A stretch of DNA of 64,000 nt from Sodalis endosymbiont of Henestaris halophilus (GCF_900161835.1 NZ_LT897836.1:1550001-1614000), one strand, 5' to 3'. Positions 24,162 through 37,417 are shown, counted from the first letter of the stretch. Translations and numbers: made by a program. The notes: a model not told the origin generated them from the letters alone.

Positions 24162-24858
24162 TATAAACATTTCTTAAAAGTGAAAATAAACGCACCACTA
24201 AGCACAGCATCGATAAACGCAACAATGCTGTTAATTTTAACAAAACACTAGCGAGATACTATAAGAATATTTGCTAAAATCCCTATTGTTAGGCATCATT
24301 GTACGCAATCACCTATTTTGAGACTAACTGCTGTAATTGAACAAACTAAAATCTCGTGTAAATAGGACCGTTTGACAATGTTTGTTAAATCATGCCAGGG
24401 TTAGAAACGTAGGGTTAATCTAGAATCGCTGCCAAGACTTAAATAGACATTCCCCGAAATAGATCACTAAATAAATTTAGAAAGATAAACTGCCTTACCC
24501 CCTAACGTAAGAACTAACTATAAACTGGTAATTGCCTCAAGAAAGACCAAGTACTTGCCAACTTGATACGATGATCAGCAAGCTGTACTTTAACAAGTAC
24601 ACCTTTAATCAAATGCGAATATGTCAACTTTTACGCAGCAGAGGAATTAGGAGCTCCGTATTCAGCAGCAGCGATAGCCAGTTTTTGTATTAACAATTTC
24701 TGATGCATCAAAAGCAGATAAATCAAGCTGCGCTTGATGAATGTCTACGGCGTGGACTGGTTAAAGAGATTATCGGGGACGTTACCGCCCATCATCGTTA
24801 TACCAAAGGCATGGATAACCAGACAGCTATAATAATCAGTCGAATCAACAATGACCTG
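24162..24858. other. Gap where the FtsK motor should be
   Basis: A full-length ftsK would need another 2-3 kb here; only 0.7 kb lies between the ftsK stop and lolA, so most of the linker and motor has been deleted rather than just mutated. A 57-codon plus-strand frame at 24703-24876 overlaps the ftsK 3' end. Confidence 0.6.
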
Positions 24859-24876
24859 CTAGCGCTCGGCGTATAA
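24703..24876 (+). CDS. Unrecognised 57-codon open frame antisense to the ftsK 3' end
   Basis: The frame starts at ATG 24703 and ends at TAA 24874-24876, overlapping the last 18 bases of ftsK on the other strand. The translation has a balanced, protein-like composition with segments such as LRRGLVKEIIGDVTAHHRYT and ISRINNDLLALGV, unlike the low-complexity translations of the surrounding spacer. I see no convincing ribosome-binding site and do not recognise the family. It may be the 3' end of a gene brought here by the deletion that cut ftsK, with its 5' part lost. It could also be chance. Confidence 0.25.
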   Translation: MHQKQINQAALDECLRRGLVKEIIGDVTAHHRYTKGMDNQTAIIISRINNDLLALGV

Positions 24877-25986
24877 AAACGGCGTACACAACACCTTCTT
24901 TTCCGCCGCACAATCTGTTTTGTGGCAGATATCCTTCATTGCTTTAGCCAATTGTGGTTGAGAAGGGATATTATTTTCCCACGAGAAGAATTTCAGTCGT
25001 GTCGAAATAAGCATCGGGTTCGATTTAATACCCTGTTTCAACTTCAAATTATCGCAATTCCTGGTAACAGAAGGAGCCGGCATAAAAGTCAGAGGTGTGT
25101 TACTATTTTTTTGTCCAACGTCATCTGACGTCAAGAACATATCGTTATTATACTGCAAGACTGTGCAGTGATAAGAGCAGTATGGCACCTCCAAATCTCG
25201 TTGACACCTGCACATATACGGCTCGTCGTCTTCAGTGGCTAAAGCACGAAGATTAGACAACCGAATGGTCTGAGTTCCACCTATGTTATGACCATTAAGC
25301 ACTGCCTCGTTTCTGCGAGCTGCATCTTCTTTTTTTGGATCATTTTTATCTTCTTGATCACATTCATTGCGAAAGAGACCATTTGATATAACGGTAAAGC
25401 AGTCAAGCACCACCGCTCCAATTTTTTCAGAGATGGTAACCCACGACCATCTGGTGAATAGAGTAAGCCCTGAAGCCCATATACACAGCATCGCGATGGA
25501 GGCACCGATTACGTTGTTAAACCACGGAAAAATCGCACTGCTTAGCAAGCTGCCAATAACACCACCGGCAGTGAAATAGTATTTATCATCAACATTTAGC
25601 GCGGCTAGGCAACAAGAACTAAGTAGCAACATCAAGCCACCGATAAACTGCAGAGATAAACTAAATAAATTTATATAGACACGTTTATAACTCTGGGTAA
25701 ATAATACATCCCAACAAAAAAAGAAAACAATGGGCGGTAGTACATACGCCAGCACGCCGAGGGCAAAAAATAGGGTATCGGCAAACCATGCACCTGCCAC
25801 GCCACCTAGATTGTGTATGGGACCATGACAGGCAGCATGTAACCAACTAGGATCGAAGGGGCTAAAACTAACTAGCGCCACCATTAAAAAAAACGCAAAA
25901 ATACCCAAAAAAACTAGCACAATGTCCAAGAGCCAGCGGACGTTACTGAAAGTTTTTAGGGAACTATCTTGTTTATTTTTTGGCAC
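24859..25986 (-). CDS. ftsK: Truncated cell-division protein FtsK (membrane domain only)
   Basis: Full FtsK anchors the divisome through its N-terminal membrane domain and pumps DNA through its C-terminal motor to help XerCD resolve dimers at dif. This frame has 375 residues, against 1329 in E. coli. The first 200 align well: four transmembrane segments near residues 21-41, 66-90, 107-130 and 156-178, with HGPIHNLGGVAGAWFADTLFF and AGGVIGSLLS conserved. Residues from about 205 look like linker and unrelated tail. There is no Walker A or B motor and no gamma domain. The N-terminal domain alone suffices for division in E. coli, so this may be a working stub; a dying pseudogene is the alternative. 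Confidence 0.85.
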   Translation of the reverse strand: MPKNKQDSSLKTFSNVRWLLDIVLVFLGIFAFFLMVALVSFSPFDPSWLHAACHGPIHNLGGVAGAWFADTLFFALGVLAYVLPPIVFFFCWDVLFTQSYKRVYINLFSLSLQFIGGLMLLLSSCCLAALNVDDKYYFTAGGVIGSLLSSAIFPWFNNVIGASIAMLCIWASGLTLFTRWSWVTISEKIGAVVLDCFTVISNGLFRNECDQEDKNDPKKEDAARRNEAVLNGHNIGGTQTIRLSNLRALATEDDEPYMCRCQRDLEVPYCSYHCTVLQYNNDMFLTSDDVGQKNSNTPLTFMPAPSVTRNCDNLKLKQGIKSNPMLISTRLKFFSWENNIPSQPQLAKAMKDICHKTDCAAEKKVLCTPFLYAER

Positions 25987-26089
25987 AAGAAAACCTATCT
26001 AAGGTCACCTTAAACAATAGCTACGAACTATCATTTAATTATAGTATATATCCGCATTAAAAATTCACAGACGAAAGCATACTTTCACA

Positions 26090-26530
26090 TGAAAGTTCTT
26101 ATCATACACATTTATGATAGAATTGGAACTATGTTTTACTCTACATAAACATCAATAACAGTAATCTATTACGGATTGGGTAGTACATATCTAATACAAG
26201 CATTTTAGCAAGTAATAACCATAACCTAAAACAAATAATGAACCTAAATTTTCCAGTTTCTGCACAGCAAAGTTGAATTACTAAAACATTTATGGCTCAA
26301 ATAATTTGAGGGTAATCTCAACAAACAATATATAAAACAATATCTAGATAGTATGTCGTTTAGTAGTGATGTATGGTCTTTTACAAAATTAAAAAATTTC
26401 AGGGAAACGCACCTATGTTAGAAAAGTGAGTAAAAATATCCTTACCTTCATTGAGTAAGACGACATTAAAACCAACCCCTATTCTTTTTGTAGGGCATCC
26501 AGAGAAAAATCTTGTGATCAATCTGATCAA
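26090..26530 (-). pseudogene. lrp: Decayed lrp (leucine-responsive regulator)
   Basis: Lies between ftsK and trxB, on the ftsK strand and divergent from trxB, exactly as lrp does in E. coli. Nucleotide similarity is still readable. Minus-strand 26325-26309 gives LFVEITL, where Lrp has VFVEITL; 26276-26250 gives FNFAVQKLE, where Lrp has FNTAVQKLE; then come remnants of DYLLK, DM and, at 26144-26128, of EEVKQS. The N-terminal part (about 26465-26420) keeps traces of the LNELQKDGRISN coding sequence. Several stops and indels interrupt all frames. Losing Lrp removes a global amino-acid regulator, common in symbionts living in a constant host environment. Confidence 0.8.
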
Positions 26531-27955
<1,425 letters not shown>

Positions 27956-28171
27956 TCACGCGACAGATTGCCATATCTCATCTTAGTGTGATAAACGCGC
28001 CGCTATTATCGTTTCAACTAGACTGCCTAAATGTGCGATAATTAACCGACAGTAATTTTTATCTCGTGCATAACAGGGTAAATATTAATTGCTCTAGCAA
28101 AATAAAGGTCATCATATACATAGAATTTTTCTATCTACAACATTTCGTTCCGACTTGAAACCAATTATTAA

Positions 28172-29932
28172 ATGAATAAAAATAAACAACAAATCTTAGT
28201 ATGCTGGCTCAAATCACAAAGTAGGCAAGTAAACCAATGGCTGCGTCTTTCCATGCTACTCGGCCTAGTGAGTGCTTTGATTATTGTTGCCAAAGCCTCA
28301 ATATTGACAGCCTTATTGCAAGCATTTATCATGGATCATACACCGCGCGAAAGCTTAAAAAACTACTTTATCGCTTTGGCAGCATTATTTGCACTACGCG
28401 CCACAGTCAATTACAGTCGTGAACAAGTAGGCTTTATCGCAGGCAGTATGCTACGCCGAAAAATTCGCGCTCAGGTGCTGGACCGTTTAGAACGATTGGG
28501 TCCGGCCTGGATTCACGGCAAACCTGCCGGTAGCTGGAGTAGCATGTTGCTTGAGCAGATCGAGAATATGCATGATTTTTATGCCCACTATTTACCTCAA
28601 ATGTGGTTATCAGTACTCGTGCCGTTGATGATCCTTATAGTAATATTTCCTATCAATTGGGCAGCAGGGCTGATTCTATTTTTAACAGCACCACTAATTC
28701 CACTGTTCATGGCGCTGGTCGGCATGGGGGCCGCTGACGCCAACCAGCGCAATTTTCTAGCGTTAGCGCGCCTTTCTGGTTATTTCTTCGACAGACTTCG
28801 CGGTCTGGAAACCCTCCGGCTATTCTTTTGCGCTCAAGCGGAAAAGGAAAATATTCGAGACGCTACCGAAGCCTTTCGTCAGTGCACTATGGAAGTCTTA
28901 CAGTTAGCACTTCTATCTTCAGGCGTATTAGAGTTCTTCGCCTCAATATCTATCGCTATAGCAGCGGTTTATTTCGGATTCTCTTATATGGGAGAACTAA
29001 ATTTTGGCAGTTACGGCACTGGTGTTACGCTATTTTCAGGATTTATGGTACTGATCCTTGCTCCTGAATTTTTTCAGCCATTGCGAGATTTAGGCACGTT
29101 TTATCACGCTAAGGCTCAGGCTGTAGGAGCAGCTGAATCTTTGTTCTCTTTTTTGGAATATAGCGATGAAGACCAGGGCAATGGCCATGAAATTCCTGTC
29201 GAAGGACCAGTAAATTTGCTAGCTCGTGATCTATGGATCCTGGCTCCAGACGGAAGCAAACTCGCCGGACCGCTAAATTTTTTCGTCGCCGAGGGGCAGC
29301 GGGTAGCTATCATTGGTGCTAGCGGCGCGGGCAAGAGTTCATTGCTCGGAGTACTCATGGGATTCTTACCATATCGCGGCTCACTACAAGTCAATGGCCA
29401 AGAGCTGCGAACGCTATCGCCTAGCTTGTGGCGTAAACAATTAAGTTGGGTCAGTCAGAATCCGACGCTTCCGGCAGTTACCCTGCGCGAGAATATCCTG
29501 CTAGGCGCACCAACAGCGGATGATTTTAAACTGACACAAGTACTGAATAATACTTATGTAACTGAATTCCTTAACACTATACAGGGTGGTCTAGACAGTG
29601 CTGTGGGAGAAGACGCAAGCCGTCTATCTATGGGCCAGACGCAACGCGTCGCTCTGGCACGAGCGCTGATCTGTGATCCGAAACTGTTGTTGTTGGACGA
29701 ACCCACTGCTAATCTTGACGTACACAGCGAACGGTTAGTCATGCACGCGCTGGAAAGCGCTACACGACGCCAAACCACGCTGCTAGTAACACATCATTTG
29801 CAGATTATCACAAATTTTAACGTCGTATGGGTGATGTCCGGCGGCATCATAGCACAACAGGGCCGATATACCGACTTGGCCGCTAGTGGTGGGCCGCTAG
29901 CAGATTTTGCCTCTCAAATACAGGAACTATAA
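28172..29932 (+). CDS. cydD: Thiol reductant ABC exporter subunit CydD
   Basis: Half of the heterodimeric CydDC ABC exporter, which moves glutathione and cysteine to the periplasm and is needed to assemble cytochrome bd and periplasmic c-type cytochromes. The 586 residues are close to E. coli (588). The N-terminal six-helix membrane domain (about residues 20-320) includes HGKPAGSWSSMLLEQIENMH and the cytosolic ALVGMGAADANQRNFLALAR loop. The ATPase domain has Walker A GASGAGKSS, signature LSMGQTQRVALARAL and Walker B LLLLDEPTANLD. Only two bases separate it from cydC. No cydAB is in the window, so whether the target oxidase exists cannot be said here. Confidence 0.97.
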   Translation: MNKNKQQILVCWLKSQSRQVNQWLRLSMLLGLVSALIIVAKASILTALLQAFIMDHTPRESLKNYFIALAALFALRATVNYSREQVGFIAGSMLRRKIRAQVLDRLERLGPAWIHGKPAGSWSSMLLEQIENMHDFYAHYLPQMWLSVLVPLMILIVIFPINWAAGLILFLTAPLIPLFMALVGMGAADANQRNFLALARLSGYFFDRLRGLETLRLFFCAQAEKENIRDATEAFRQCTMEVLQLALLSSGVLEFFASISIAIAAVYFGFSYMGELNFGSYGTGVTLFSGFMVLILAPEFFQPLRDLGTFYHAKAQAVGAAESLFSFLEYSDEDQGNGHEIPVEGPVNLLARDLWILAPDGSKLAGPLNFFVAEGQRVAIIGASGAGKSSLLGVLMGFLPYRGSLQVNGQELRTLSPSLWRKQLSWVSQNPTLPAVTLRENILLGAPTADDFKLTQVLNNTYVTEFLNTIQGGLDSAVGEDASRLSMGQTQRVALARALICDPKLLLLDEPTANLDVHSERLVMHALESATRRQTTLLVTHHLQIITNFNVVWVMSGGIIAQQGRYTDLAASGGPLADFASQIQEL

Positions 29933-29934
29933 CC

Positions 29935-31659
29935 ATGCGCAACTTGTTGCCATATTTGAAGCTTTACCGTCTTCATAGCGGACAACTTGCTTTTGGCGTT
30001 TTACTAATTATTAATACATTTTTGGCCAACATAGGCTTACTAAGCCTATCTGGCTGGTTCCTTGCTAGCACAGCGATAGCTGGTGCTACCGGCTTGTACA
30101 ACTTTAACTACATGCTGACCGCCGCCGGCGTACGAGCAGCAGCGATTACACGCACGGTAGGCCGCTGGGCGGAACGGGTTGTCAGTCACGATGCTACATT
30201 CCGCATGCTGCAGCATCTGCGTCTTTACGTTTTTAGCCGTATTCTTCCTCTTTCTCCCGGTGCACTTGCCATCTTCCGCAAAGCGGAACTACTTAATCAT
30301 CTGGTAGCAGATGTGAATACACTTGATCATCTTTATCTGCACGTGATCTCACCGATGGCTGGGGCGCTGGTGACGATTCTTGCGGTAACAGCCGGCATAT
30401 ATCTGCTTAATCCACTATTAGGTTTGACACTCGGCGCGATAATGTTGGTTATTTTAATGCTATTTCCTCCAATATTTTATTTTGCCGGAAAACCAGTGGG
30501 ACAAACATTAACTGATTTACGCGCCGATTATCGACAGCAGCTGAATGCCTGGCTTTCCGGCAATGCCGAACTCATGCTGTACGGCGCCGCGGAACGTTAC
30601 CGAGATCAGTTAAATGCTATAGAACACCAATGGCAAATGCATCAACGTTACCAAAACGGCCTAGACTCTGGAGCAAAAAGTCTGCTATTACTACTAAACG
30701 GCATAACATTAGCGCTAATTATGTGGCTCTCCACCGGTAGCGAAAGCCGCGATGAATCTTACGGAGCGCTAATTGCGCTGTTCACGTTCGCAACACTCGC
30801 GGCCTTTGAAGCTCTTAAACCTATAGCAGGAGCGTTTCAACATTTGGGACAAGTGATAGCATCCGCCACGCGACTCAACTTCATTATCCGCCAGTCGCCA
30901 GAAGTAGTGTTTCCCACCGCCGGTCCAGACCCGGCCGCAAGTATTGCTCTTAGCGCATTCCGGGTGCGTTTTTATTATTCAAGACAGATAGCGCCTGTCA
31001 TCGACAACCTATCGCTGACGGTTGCCGCCGGAGAGCATATCGCCCTCCTCGGACATACCGGTAGCGGAAAATCTACCCTGATGCAGTTATTGACTCGCGC
31101 CTGCGATCCACAAGAGGGGCATATAACAATCAACGATGTTCCAATAAAGGAATGGAGCGAAAATACGTTACGCGCTATGACCACCGTAGTGCCGCAGCGT
31201 GTGCATATTTTCAACGTGACATTACGAGATAATCTAAAAATAGCAGCACAAGAAGCCAATGATGAACAACTGTGCGCAGTGGTGCGGCAGGTGGGCTTAG
31301 AGAAGCTATTGATGGGAGATGGATTAAATTCTTGGCTCGGGGAAGGTGGCCGTACGCTTTCCAACGGCGAACAACGTCGTATAGGTATCGCCCGGGCGTT
31401 GCTGCACGCTTCTCCGTTATGGCTGCTCGATGAACCTACAGAGGGACTGGATGCGGTTACTGCAAAACAAATACTACATTTATTAACCACGCGAAGCCAA
31501 GGGAATACCCTAATAATAATCACCCACCAGCTGCAAGGATTGGAACATTTCGATCGTATCTGTATTATGGATCGCGGTACCATTATTGAACAAGGTAGCC
31601 ATCAGGACCTAGTAGCCCTACGCGGACGCTACTATCACTATTATAGGCCAGTGATATAA
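29935..31659 (+). CDS. cydC: Thiol reductant ABC exporter subunit CydC
   Basis: Partner of CydD in the CydDC exporter. The 574 residues match E. coli CydC (573). Conserved membrane-domain parts include SLSGWFLASTAIAG near residue 36, FNYMLTAAGVRA and TRTVGRWAERVVSHDATFR. The ATPase domain has Walker A GHTGSGKSTLMQLL near residue 370, signature LSNGEQRRIGIARALL and Walker B LLDEPTEGLD. The ATG follows the cydD stop after two bases, so the pair is translationally coupled. In E. coli aat comes next; here that gene is gone and infA follows after 391 bases. Confidence 0.97.
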   Translation: MRNLLPYLKLYRLHSGQLAFGVLLIINTFLANIGLLSLSGWFLASTAIAGATGLYNFNYMLTAAGVRAAAITRTVGRWAERVVSHDATFRMLQHLRLYVFSRILPLSPGALAIFRKAELLNHLVADVNTLDHLYLHVISPMAGALVTILAVTAGIYLLNPLLGLTLGAIMLVILMLFPPIFYFAGKPVGQTLTDLRADYRQQLNAWLSGNAELMLYGAAERYRDQLNAIEHQWQMHQRYQNGLDSGAKSLLLLLNGITLALIMWLSTGSESRDESYGALIALFTFATLAAFEALKPIAGAFQHLGQVIASATRLNFIIRQSPEVVFPTAGPDPAASIALSAFRVRFYYSRQIAPVIDNLSLTVAAGEHIALLGHTGSGKSTLMQLLTRACDPQEGHITINDVPIKEWSENTLRAMTTVVPQRVHIFNVTLRDNLKIAAQEANDEQLCAVVRQVGLEKLLMGDGLNSWLGEGGRTLSNGEQRRIGIARALLHASPLWLLDEPTEGLDAVTAKQILHLLTTRSQGNTLIIITHQLQGLEHFDRICIMDRGTIIEQGSHQDLVALRGRYYHYYRPVI

Positions 31660-32269
<610 letters not shown>

Positions 32270-32286
32270 GATTACCTAAACGCATT

Positions 32287-32321
32287 ACAGAGGTATCTTC
32301 CAATGAAGAGCGATCCTCTGT
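32287..32321 (+). terminator. Hairpin after infA
   Basis: ACAGAGG and CCTCTGT pair at the base with an inner TCTTC / GAAGA stem, 18 bases past the infA stop. No T-run follows, so it may only stabilise the 3' end of the message. Confidence 0.4.
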
Positions 32322-35300
32322 ATAATTCATGCGATCACTTACCCTTTTCGCGCGACTAATAAATACTTCTACCCGTAATAACGTATGAAGAAAGCAATGA
32401 CAACAAAATTGGTTATCCCACACAAATGGTGTTGCTCCGCTTTAACCTCGTGAAGTGCGTTTTTAAAACACTGTTCATTGCTGTCAGTGTCTAAATTTGT
32501 CTGTATTTTATTAGCTTTATTTTCCTAAATAAGTTTGCATTTCTTCATGTATTACTAAGCAATTCATATCCAACATAACTCTCCCTAGAATCACATCGCT
32601 AAGCGGTAAGCTATGAAGCTTAGTAAAATTATGATACGAATTCGCGAGAATAAAAAGGTAAACAAGAAAACTAATGATAAAAGAAATTGAAGAAACCTCT
32701 AGCGCAATTATAAAAAAAGAACGCCCCCTACACGAAAACTCTTCATGGTCAAAAAAAACTACTAGAGATTAGTTCATCATCCTCTTTAGCTCTTGTTTTT
32801 ATATGCACTTCAGAGCTTGTGTTTAATAGTGTTACTGTTTCGTCTAATTTAATATGCACTAATTTATTATATATAAACGAAATAAATAAAATAAAGTTTA
32901 TTAACGGGTTTTGCATTTTTCTTACGTGACATAAATTATAAAACACATATCTATAATTTTTGTAGTCACCTTTATCATTTAGTAAGCCGTATACACGTTA
33001 CAGTGTAACGTTATTAACTTCAAATCGTATTATTGCTAGTTTAAAGATAAATTTGTCGACTACTTGCTTTAAATAACGTTGGTTACGAAATGATTAAAAC
33101 AAATTAAGTTATAAAGATAGTTACATAATTCCCACGTAAATATATTTTGGATATCTTAAATTGCATTATTGCTGTTATCTCATTGAATTATCTTTATATA
33201 CTAATATTTGATTTTTATAGACTAAAATTACTAATCATTAACTAGTAGTACATTACAAATATTAGCTTTGTTATCATTAACGTTGATTAATCTCTGTCAT
33301 TATAAATCAAATGTTGCAATAAATTGCAAACATTTTCGCACCTGACAGCTGCATCTATTTATATATTTAGATATACCGAACAGCAGTAGCTTTCTATCTA
33401 ACACTTTGGCAAGTTGCACAGCTCTCACTATCCAACCCATAGAAATTTAACAAACAGACAAAGATTTCATCTGGTTATATTCCTATGCTTACCAGAAAAT
33501 TCATTTCGATTGCCTCAGTTAGAATTTCTATAGCCTTGTCTGGAAAATAGAAGTCGTTAATATATTTGACCATCAGTGCCCGCCAAATCTTACCGCTTCA
33601 GCGATATAACACACATCCGTGGTAAAATGCATATGTGATCTTAAAAATAATTAGGATCTGTAGCCTTTCCGTTTATTATCTGTTAGTTAACGTGTATTTT
33701 TAAAAATACAGTAATAAGAATCCATTTATTAAAAATTTTGCTGAATTTTAATAGATAATTGAACCCATAACATAACTTTACCATTATATTGCTACTGAAG
33801 ATCAACGGCTTAATCAGGTAAGCGAAGTATAATGGCCCGCTCGGGAGGCGTGTAGGAACATATAATAGTGCAACTTTCTTCTATAAATAAAATATTTTTA
33901 ATTTGTGTAAACTTATTGCTTATTAATTTGAGATGTTTTTTGAAACAACTACGGTACTTGGATACAAAACAGCAAAGAATTAATGTCTAGGGAACAAAAA
34001 AATGTGTAATAGGCTAAATAAAATTTTTTACTTCTACGTACACAGTTTGTCTAACTAACTTATAAGTAATTCCGCCCCCACACAAAGAAGTCGCCTGATA
34101 GCAACATGTTATTTTTCCGACAGCGATACAGAATTTGAATGGCACACTTTCCAGTTCACGCTCGTGAGCCAACCACGAGCATTAATGCCATACTGAGAGT
34201 TAATTGATTAAAATTAGTAGTAACACTTTGTATGTACGCCTCACAAACTTGATTGATATTAATTGTTTAATATTTAAAGAAACATGTATTTGCGTCTTAT
34301 ATTTCAGTTTACTATCGGAGATTCAATTTATCTCATGCAATTAACTACTGTCATAATTGTTTTAACAAAGCAGTCGCCTGAATTTCCTGCCACTGAAAAT
34401 CTCTACTAGAATATCGTAACCCGACCCTTTGTTTAATTCATGACAACTGAACATAAAAAGTCAAACCAGCAGCATACGATAAAAAAATTAAGCATGGGAT
34501 GCATTTATTGCTCTTCATCATTTAAAGATAAATCCTTTGTAGCTTGTTTACGCAGAGATTCTAGATTCTCTAGCGAAAATCTACCAGATCTACAGGGCTG
34601 TTTGTAAGCCTGAAGTGCTTCACGCAACCTAATGATTGCTAAGCAACGCAAACAAAGCAGATGTTCTATGGTTATAAATTTATACTGTTTTTATATGCTG
34701 GGGAGAAATTCATATTTAAATTAAGTCCAATGTTTGATTAAATATTCACATCCTCAAGTGAAATATCATATTATCAAATTGCATTTTTAGATTTTTTAAC
34801 CGTATAAAGAAACATACGCTTCTTCCCATGGGGGTGATAGTTGACGTAAACGACTTTTATTTCCGCGATTCTTACATTATAAATGAAGCAAATAACCTTT
34901 CTTTAATTATGCATGATAAACATCAGTTACTTTACTTATTAAGCATTATAAAAAATTTGCAAACCATTAATAACAAATTTCATTAAAACATAGTAGCTAG
35001 TGTCGGTAGCATTTTGTCTGAGTGTGCCGACAACTATCTAAAACGTGGCTTAAAGCGCTTTGTAAGCTAATACTAAATAATGTTATCAATAAATTCTTTC
35101 ACCATCGCGTAATTTTTATTAGTATTTTAAAAGTGTAAACACATAGCAGATACAGTTAATTACTTGCCTAAACCGTTTAATTATCTTCATCACATAAAAG
35201 TTTTTTTTCGATATGTAGAAATGATGAATTAGTTTAACTATATTAATAATAAAGATATTTCACGCACTATTTAATAATTAAAGTAGACGGTTACCGATCG

Positions 35301-36869
35301 CCGAAAGTTCGGCAAATTTTTAGTTTTAAAATTGAATTAAAGATCTAAAAAAGAATAATGTAAGATTAATGCACCTGTTCAAGTTACTATTATCGCCAAT
35401 CACGCACCTGGCCACACTTAAACTAACAATGTTAATTATAACACTTTTATTTTATAGTACAAGTTGCGCAAAGTTTAATAATGCGATAAATTGATAACTA
35501 AAAGCCATATCTGACGTGCTGTTGTCAGGTTTCATTTGTCCACGCGTATAAAAAATCATCAATTACGGAATAATAAGTCAGATAAATATTGAAATAAATA
35601 AGTTATTATCTTACCTGACTAAGATCAATTTATAAGGTTTATCCAACATGACACAAATACAAAATGTGGTCCAGCACGGTTTTGGTGCAGACCTTGCTAG
35701 CGTGTACAGCCCGCACTAGGTGTGTAAGGTCTGTTTTCCGTAAAACTAATTTAATTAAGTCTATGATTTTCTTGTGAATGTATAGTTGTAGACGATGACA
35801 AGACATCATACAAAATGATTAATTAATCTATGCTATGAAAATCTATTTGTTATTATTGTCCCTCTCATTATAGGCTATTTTTCGCCACGTTCGTGTTTCC
35901 TCCGACTACAGATAGTAAATCTTATGCGTAATGATTTATATCATTCTCTTAATGTAATCCCGGTATTAATAAGTAATCCGCGCGGTAAAAACAACGTTTA
36001 TTTGCGCAACCTAGAGATATTATTTCATAAACTACCATCCTGCCAATCACAACTAGGTACTAGATTTGGCAGACCTAAATATGACTAAAGAAATACATCA
36101 ATAGAGTACCAATCGCACCCGAGAACCTATTTCAAACCCTTACACCTATATACTTTATCTCTGCGTATTTTAAATTTAAATTAATCCATAGTCAGCTGAT
36201 GTTATTAGGTTGTAAAGAGATATAGCGCGACCTTGTCACAATACCTTTAGATCATGATTGCAAAGCCCTTAAATACGCGGTGATACCCTAGAGATATTCT
36301 AGATGCCTAACGCGAATATTTATTATTCTCACCATGACTAGCAAAAACGTTGTCGTAAGTTATCAACTTATCCATTTCATGCAACGAAGGAAAGATATAG
36401 AGCACTTTACCGAGGTAAATCCGGGTAAACTAAAAAAGAAAGTATTTTACAATTAGTACCAAACTAGTGATGACAAGCCTAATGACTTACCATCATGATG
36501 AGGCCGCAAGAGGCAAAATGATGTCGTTATAGACATCAGATATATTCGTATAACGTTATGCAGCGATTATTTTTTTGATAACGACGACCCTTCGTCGCCT
36601 TGGCGACGGACTTAAAGGCAACAGCCCTCGTTTACTTATCGTTCATGAGTATATAAGCAATTTTCTAGAGCTACTTTCCTATTAGAATAATTAACAGTAT
36701 AATGTCATTACTATGACAAAGGCCATAGCTCCCGCCAAAATAAGATTTCAATTCAACAACAAAATAATGACAACTTGACAGGAAGCACAATGGTTACAAA
36801 GTAATATACATATCATGTCATATGGAACTACAGACAAGCTTTTACAAGCTATTAAGATAATTAGTAATT
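32322..36869. other. 4.5-kb non-coding stretch between infA and dps
   Basis: Every frame is stop-rich. In E. coli serW, clpA, clpS and cspD would follow infA; no readable remnant was found. Points noted: a 23-codon frame with AAGG before its ATG at 35649, and a perfect seven-pair GC hairpin CGTCGCC-TT-GGCGACG at 36593-36608. The large gap and the jump in gene order from infA to dps imply that many ancestral genes were lost or moved between these loci. Confidence 0.55.
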
Positions 36870-37373
36870 ATGAGGACTGTTAAATTGATTAAAAGAAAAT
36901 CTTCTGAACTTATTTTTACGCGCAATGATATGAACGAAAAGGTAAAAATCTCAATCATTTCCATACTTAACCGTCTTGTTATTGAACTGGTGGATCTAGC
37001 GCTTATCACTAAACAGGCACATTGGAATATGCGTGGAAATAACTTTATTGGCGTACATAGAATGTTAGATAATTTTCATACTGCAATTCTTAACCATCAG
37101 GATATAATTGCTGAACGTATGGCACAGCTAGGTGGTGTAGCATTAGGAACAGTACAGGTTACTAACGATAAAAGTACACTAAAAAGTTACCCTACCACTA
37201 TTCATACAGTACAAGATCATCTAAAAGAGCTGGCCGATCGTTACGGTATCGTAGCCAACGATATCCGTAAAGCAATTACCGAAGTCGGAGATGAGGTTAC
37301 TGCTGATATCCTTATTTCTACTTCCCGAGACTTAGATAAATTCTTATGGTTTATAGAGTCTAACATTGAATAA
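36870..37373 (+). CDS. dps: DNA-protection ferritin Dps
   Basis: Dodecameric mini-ferritin that oxidises and stores iron with hydrogen peroxide and coats DNA in stress. The 167 residues equal E. coli Dps. All ferroxidase ligands at the subunit interface are present: H51, H63, D67, D78 and E82. The lysine-rich N-terminal tail used for DNA binding is kept ([12 protein letters not shown]), as is the C-terminal [15 protein letters not shown]...[16 protein letters not shown] region. It stands alone between two multi-kilobase empty regions and ends in a strong terminator, so it is a complete single-gene unit. The intact ligands suggest real selection for iron or peroxide control. Confidence 0.98.
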   Translation: MRTVKLIKRKSSELIFTRNDMNEKVKISIISILNRLVIELVDLALITKQAHWNMRGNNFIGVHRMLDNFHTAILNHQDIIAERMAQLGGVALGTVQVTNDKSTLKSYPTTIHTVQDHLKELADRYGIVANDIRKAITEVGDEVTADILISTSRDLDKFLWFIESNIE

Positions 37374-37377
37374 ATTC

Positions 37378-37417
37378 ATGTTAGTGCCAAATCTAGGTTG
37401 GCACTAACATATTTTAT
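37378..37417 (+). terminator. Rho-independent terminator of dps
   Basis: A perfect thirteen-pair stem ATGTTAGTGCCAA / TTGGCACTAACAT with a seven-base loop, starting five bases past the dps stop and followed by ATTTTAT. Confidence 0.9.

Noticed and set aside
30975-31583. 202-codon minus-strand open frame inside cydC.
   Set aside because: It is the antisense shadow of a highly conserved ABC ATPase domain.
34136-34175. Minus-strand sequence CTGGAAAGTGTG near TGGCT, resembling the anticodon region of tRNA-Ser(GGA) (serW, which follows infA in E. coli).
   Set aside because: It is on the opposite strand to that expected, the D and T arms and acceptor stem cannot be formed, and only a 12-base core matches.
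35649-35720. 23-codon frame after AAGG (MTQIQNVVQHGFGADL...) resembling a leader peptide.
   Set aside because: No regulated gene, attenuator or terminator follows, and the frame is too short to judge.
36593-36608. GC hairpin CGTCGCC-TT-GGCGACG as a terminator.
   Set aside because: No T-run follows on the plus strand and none on the minus strand; left as a minor hairpin.
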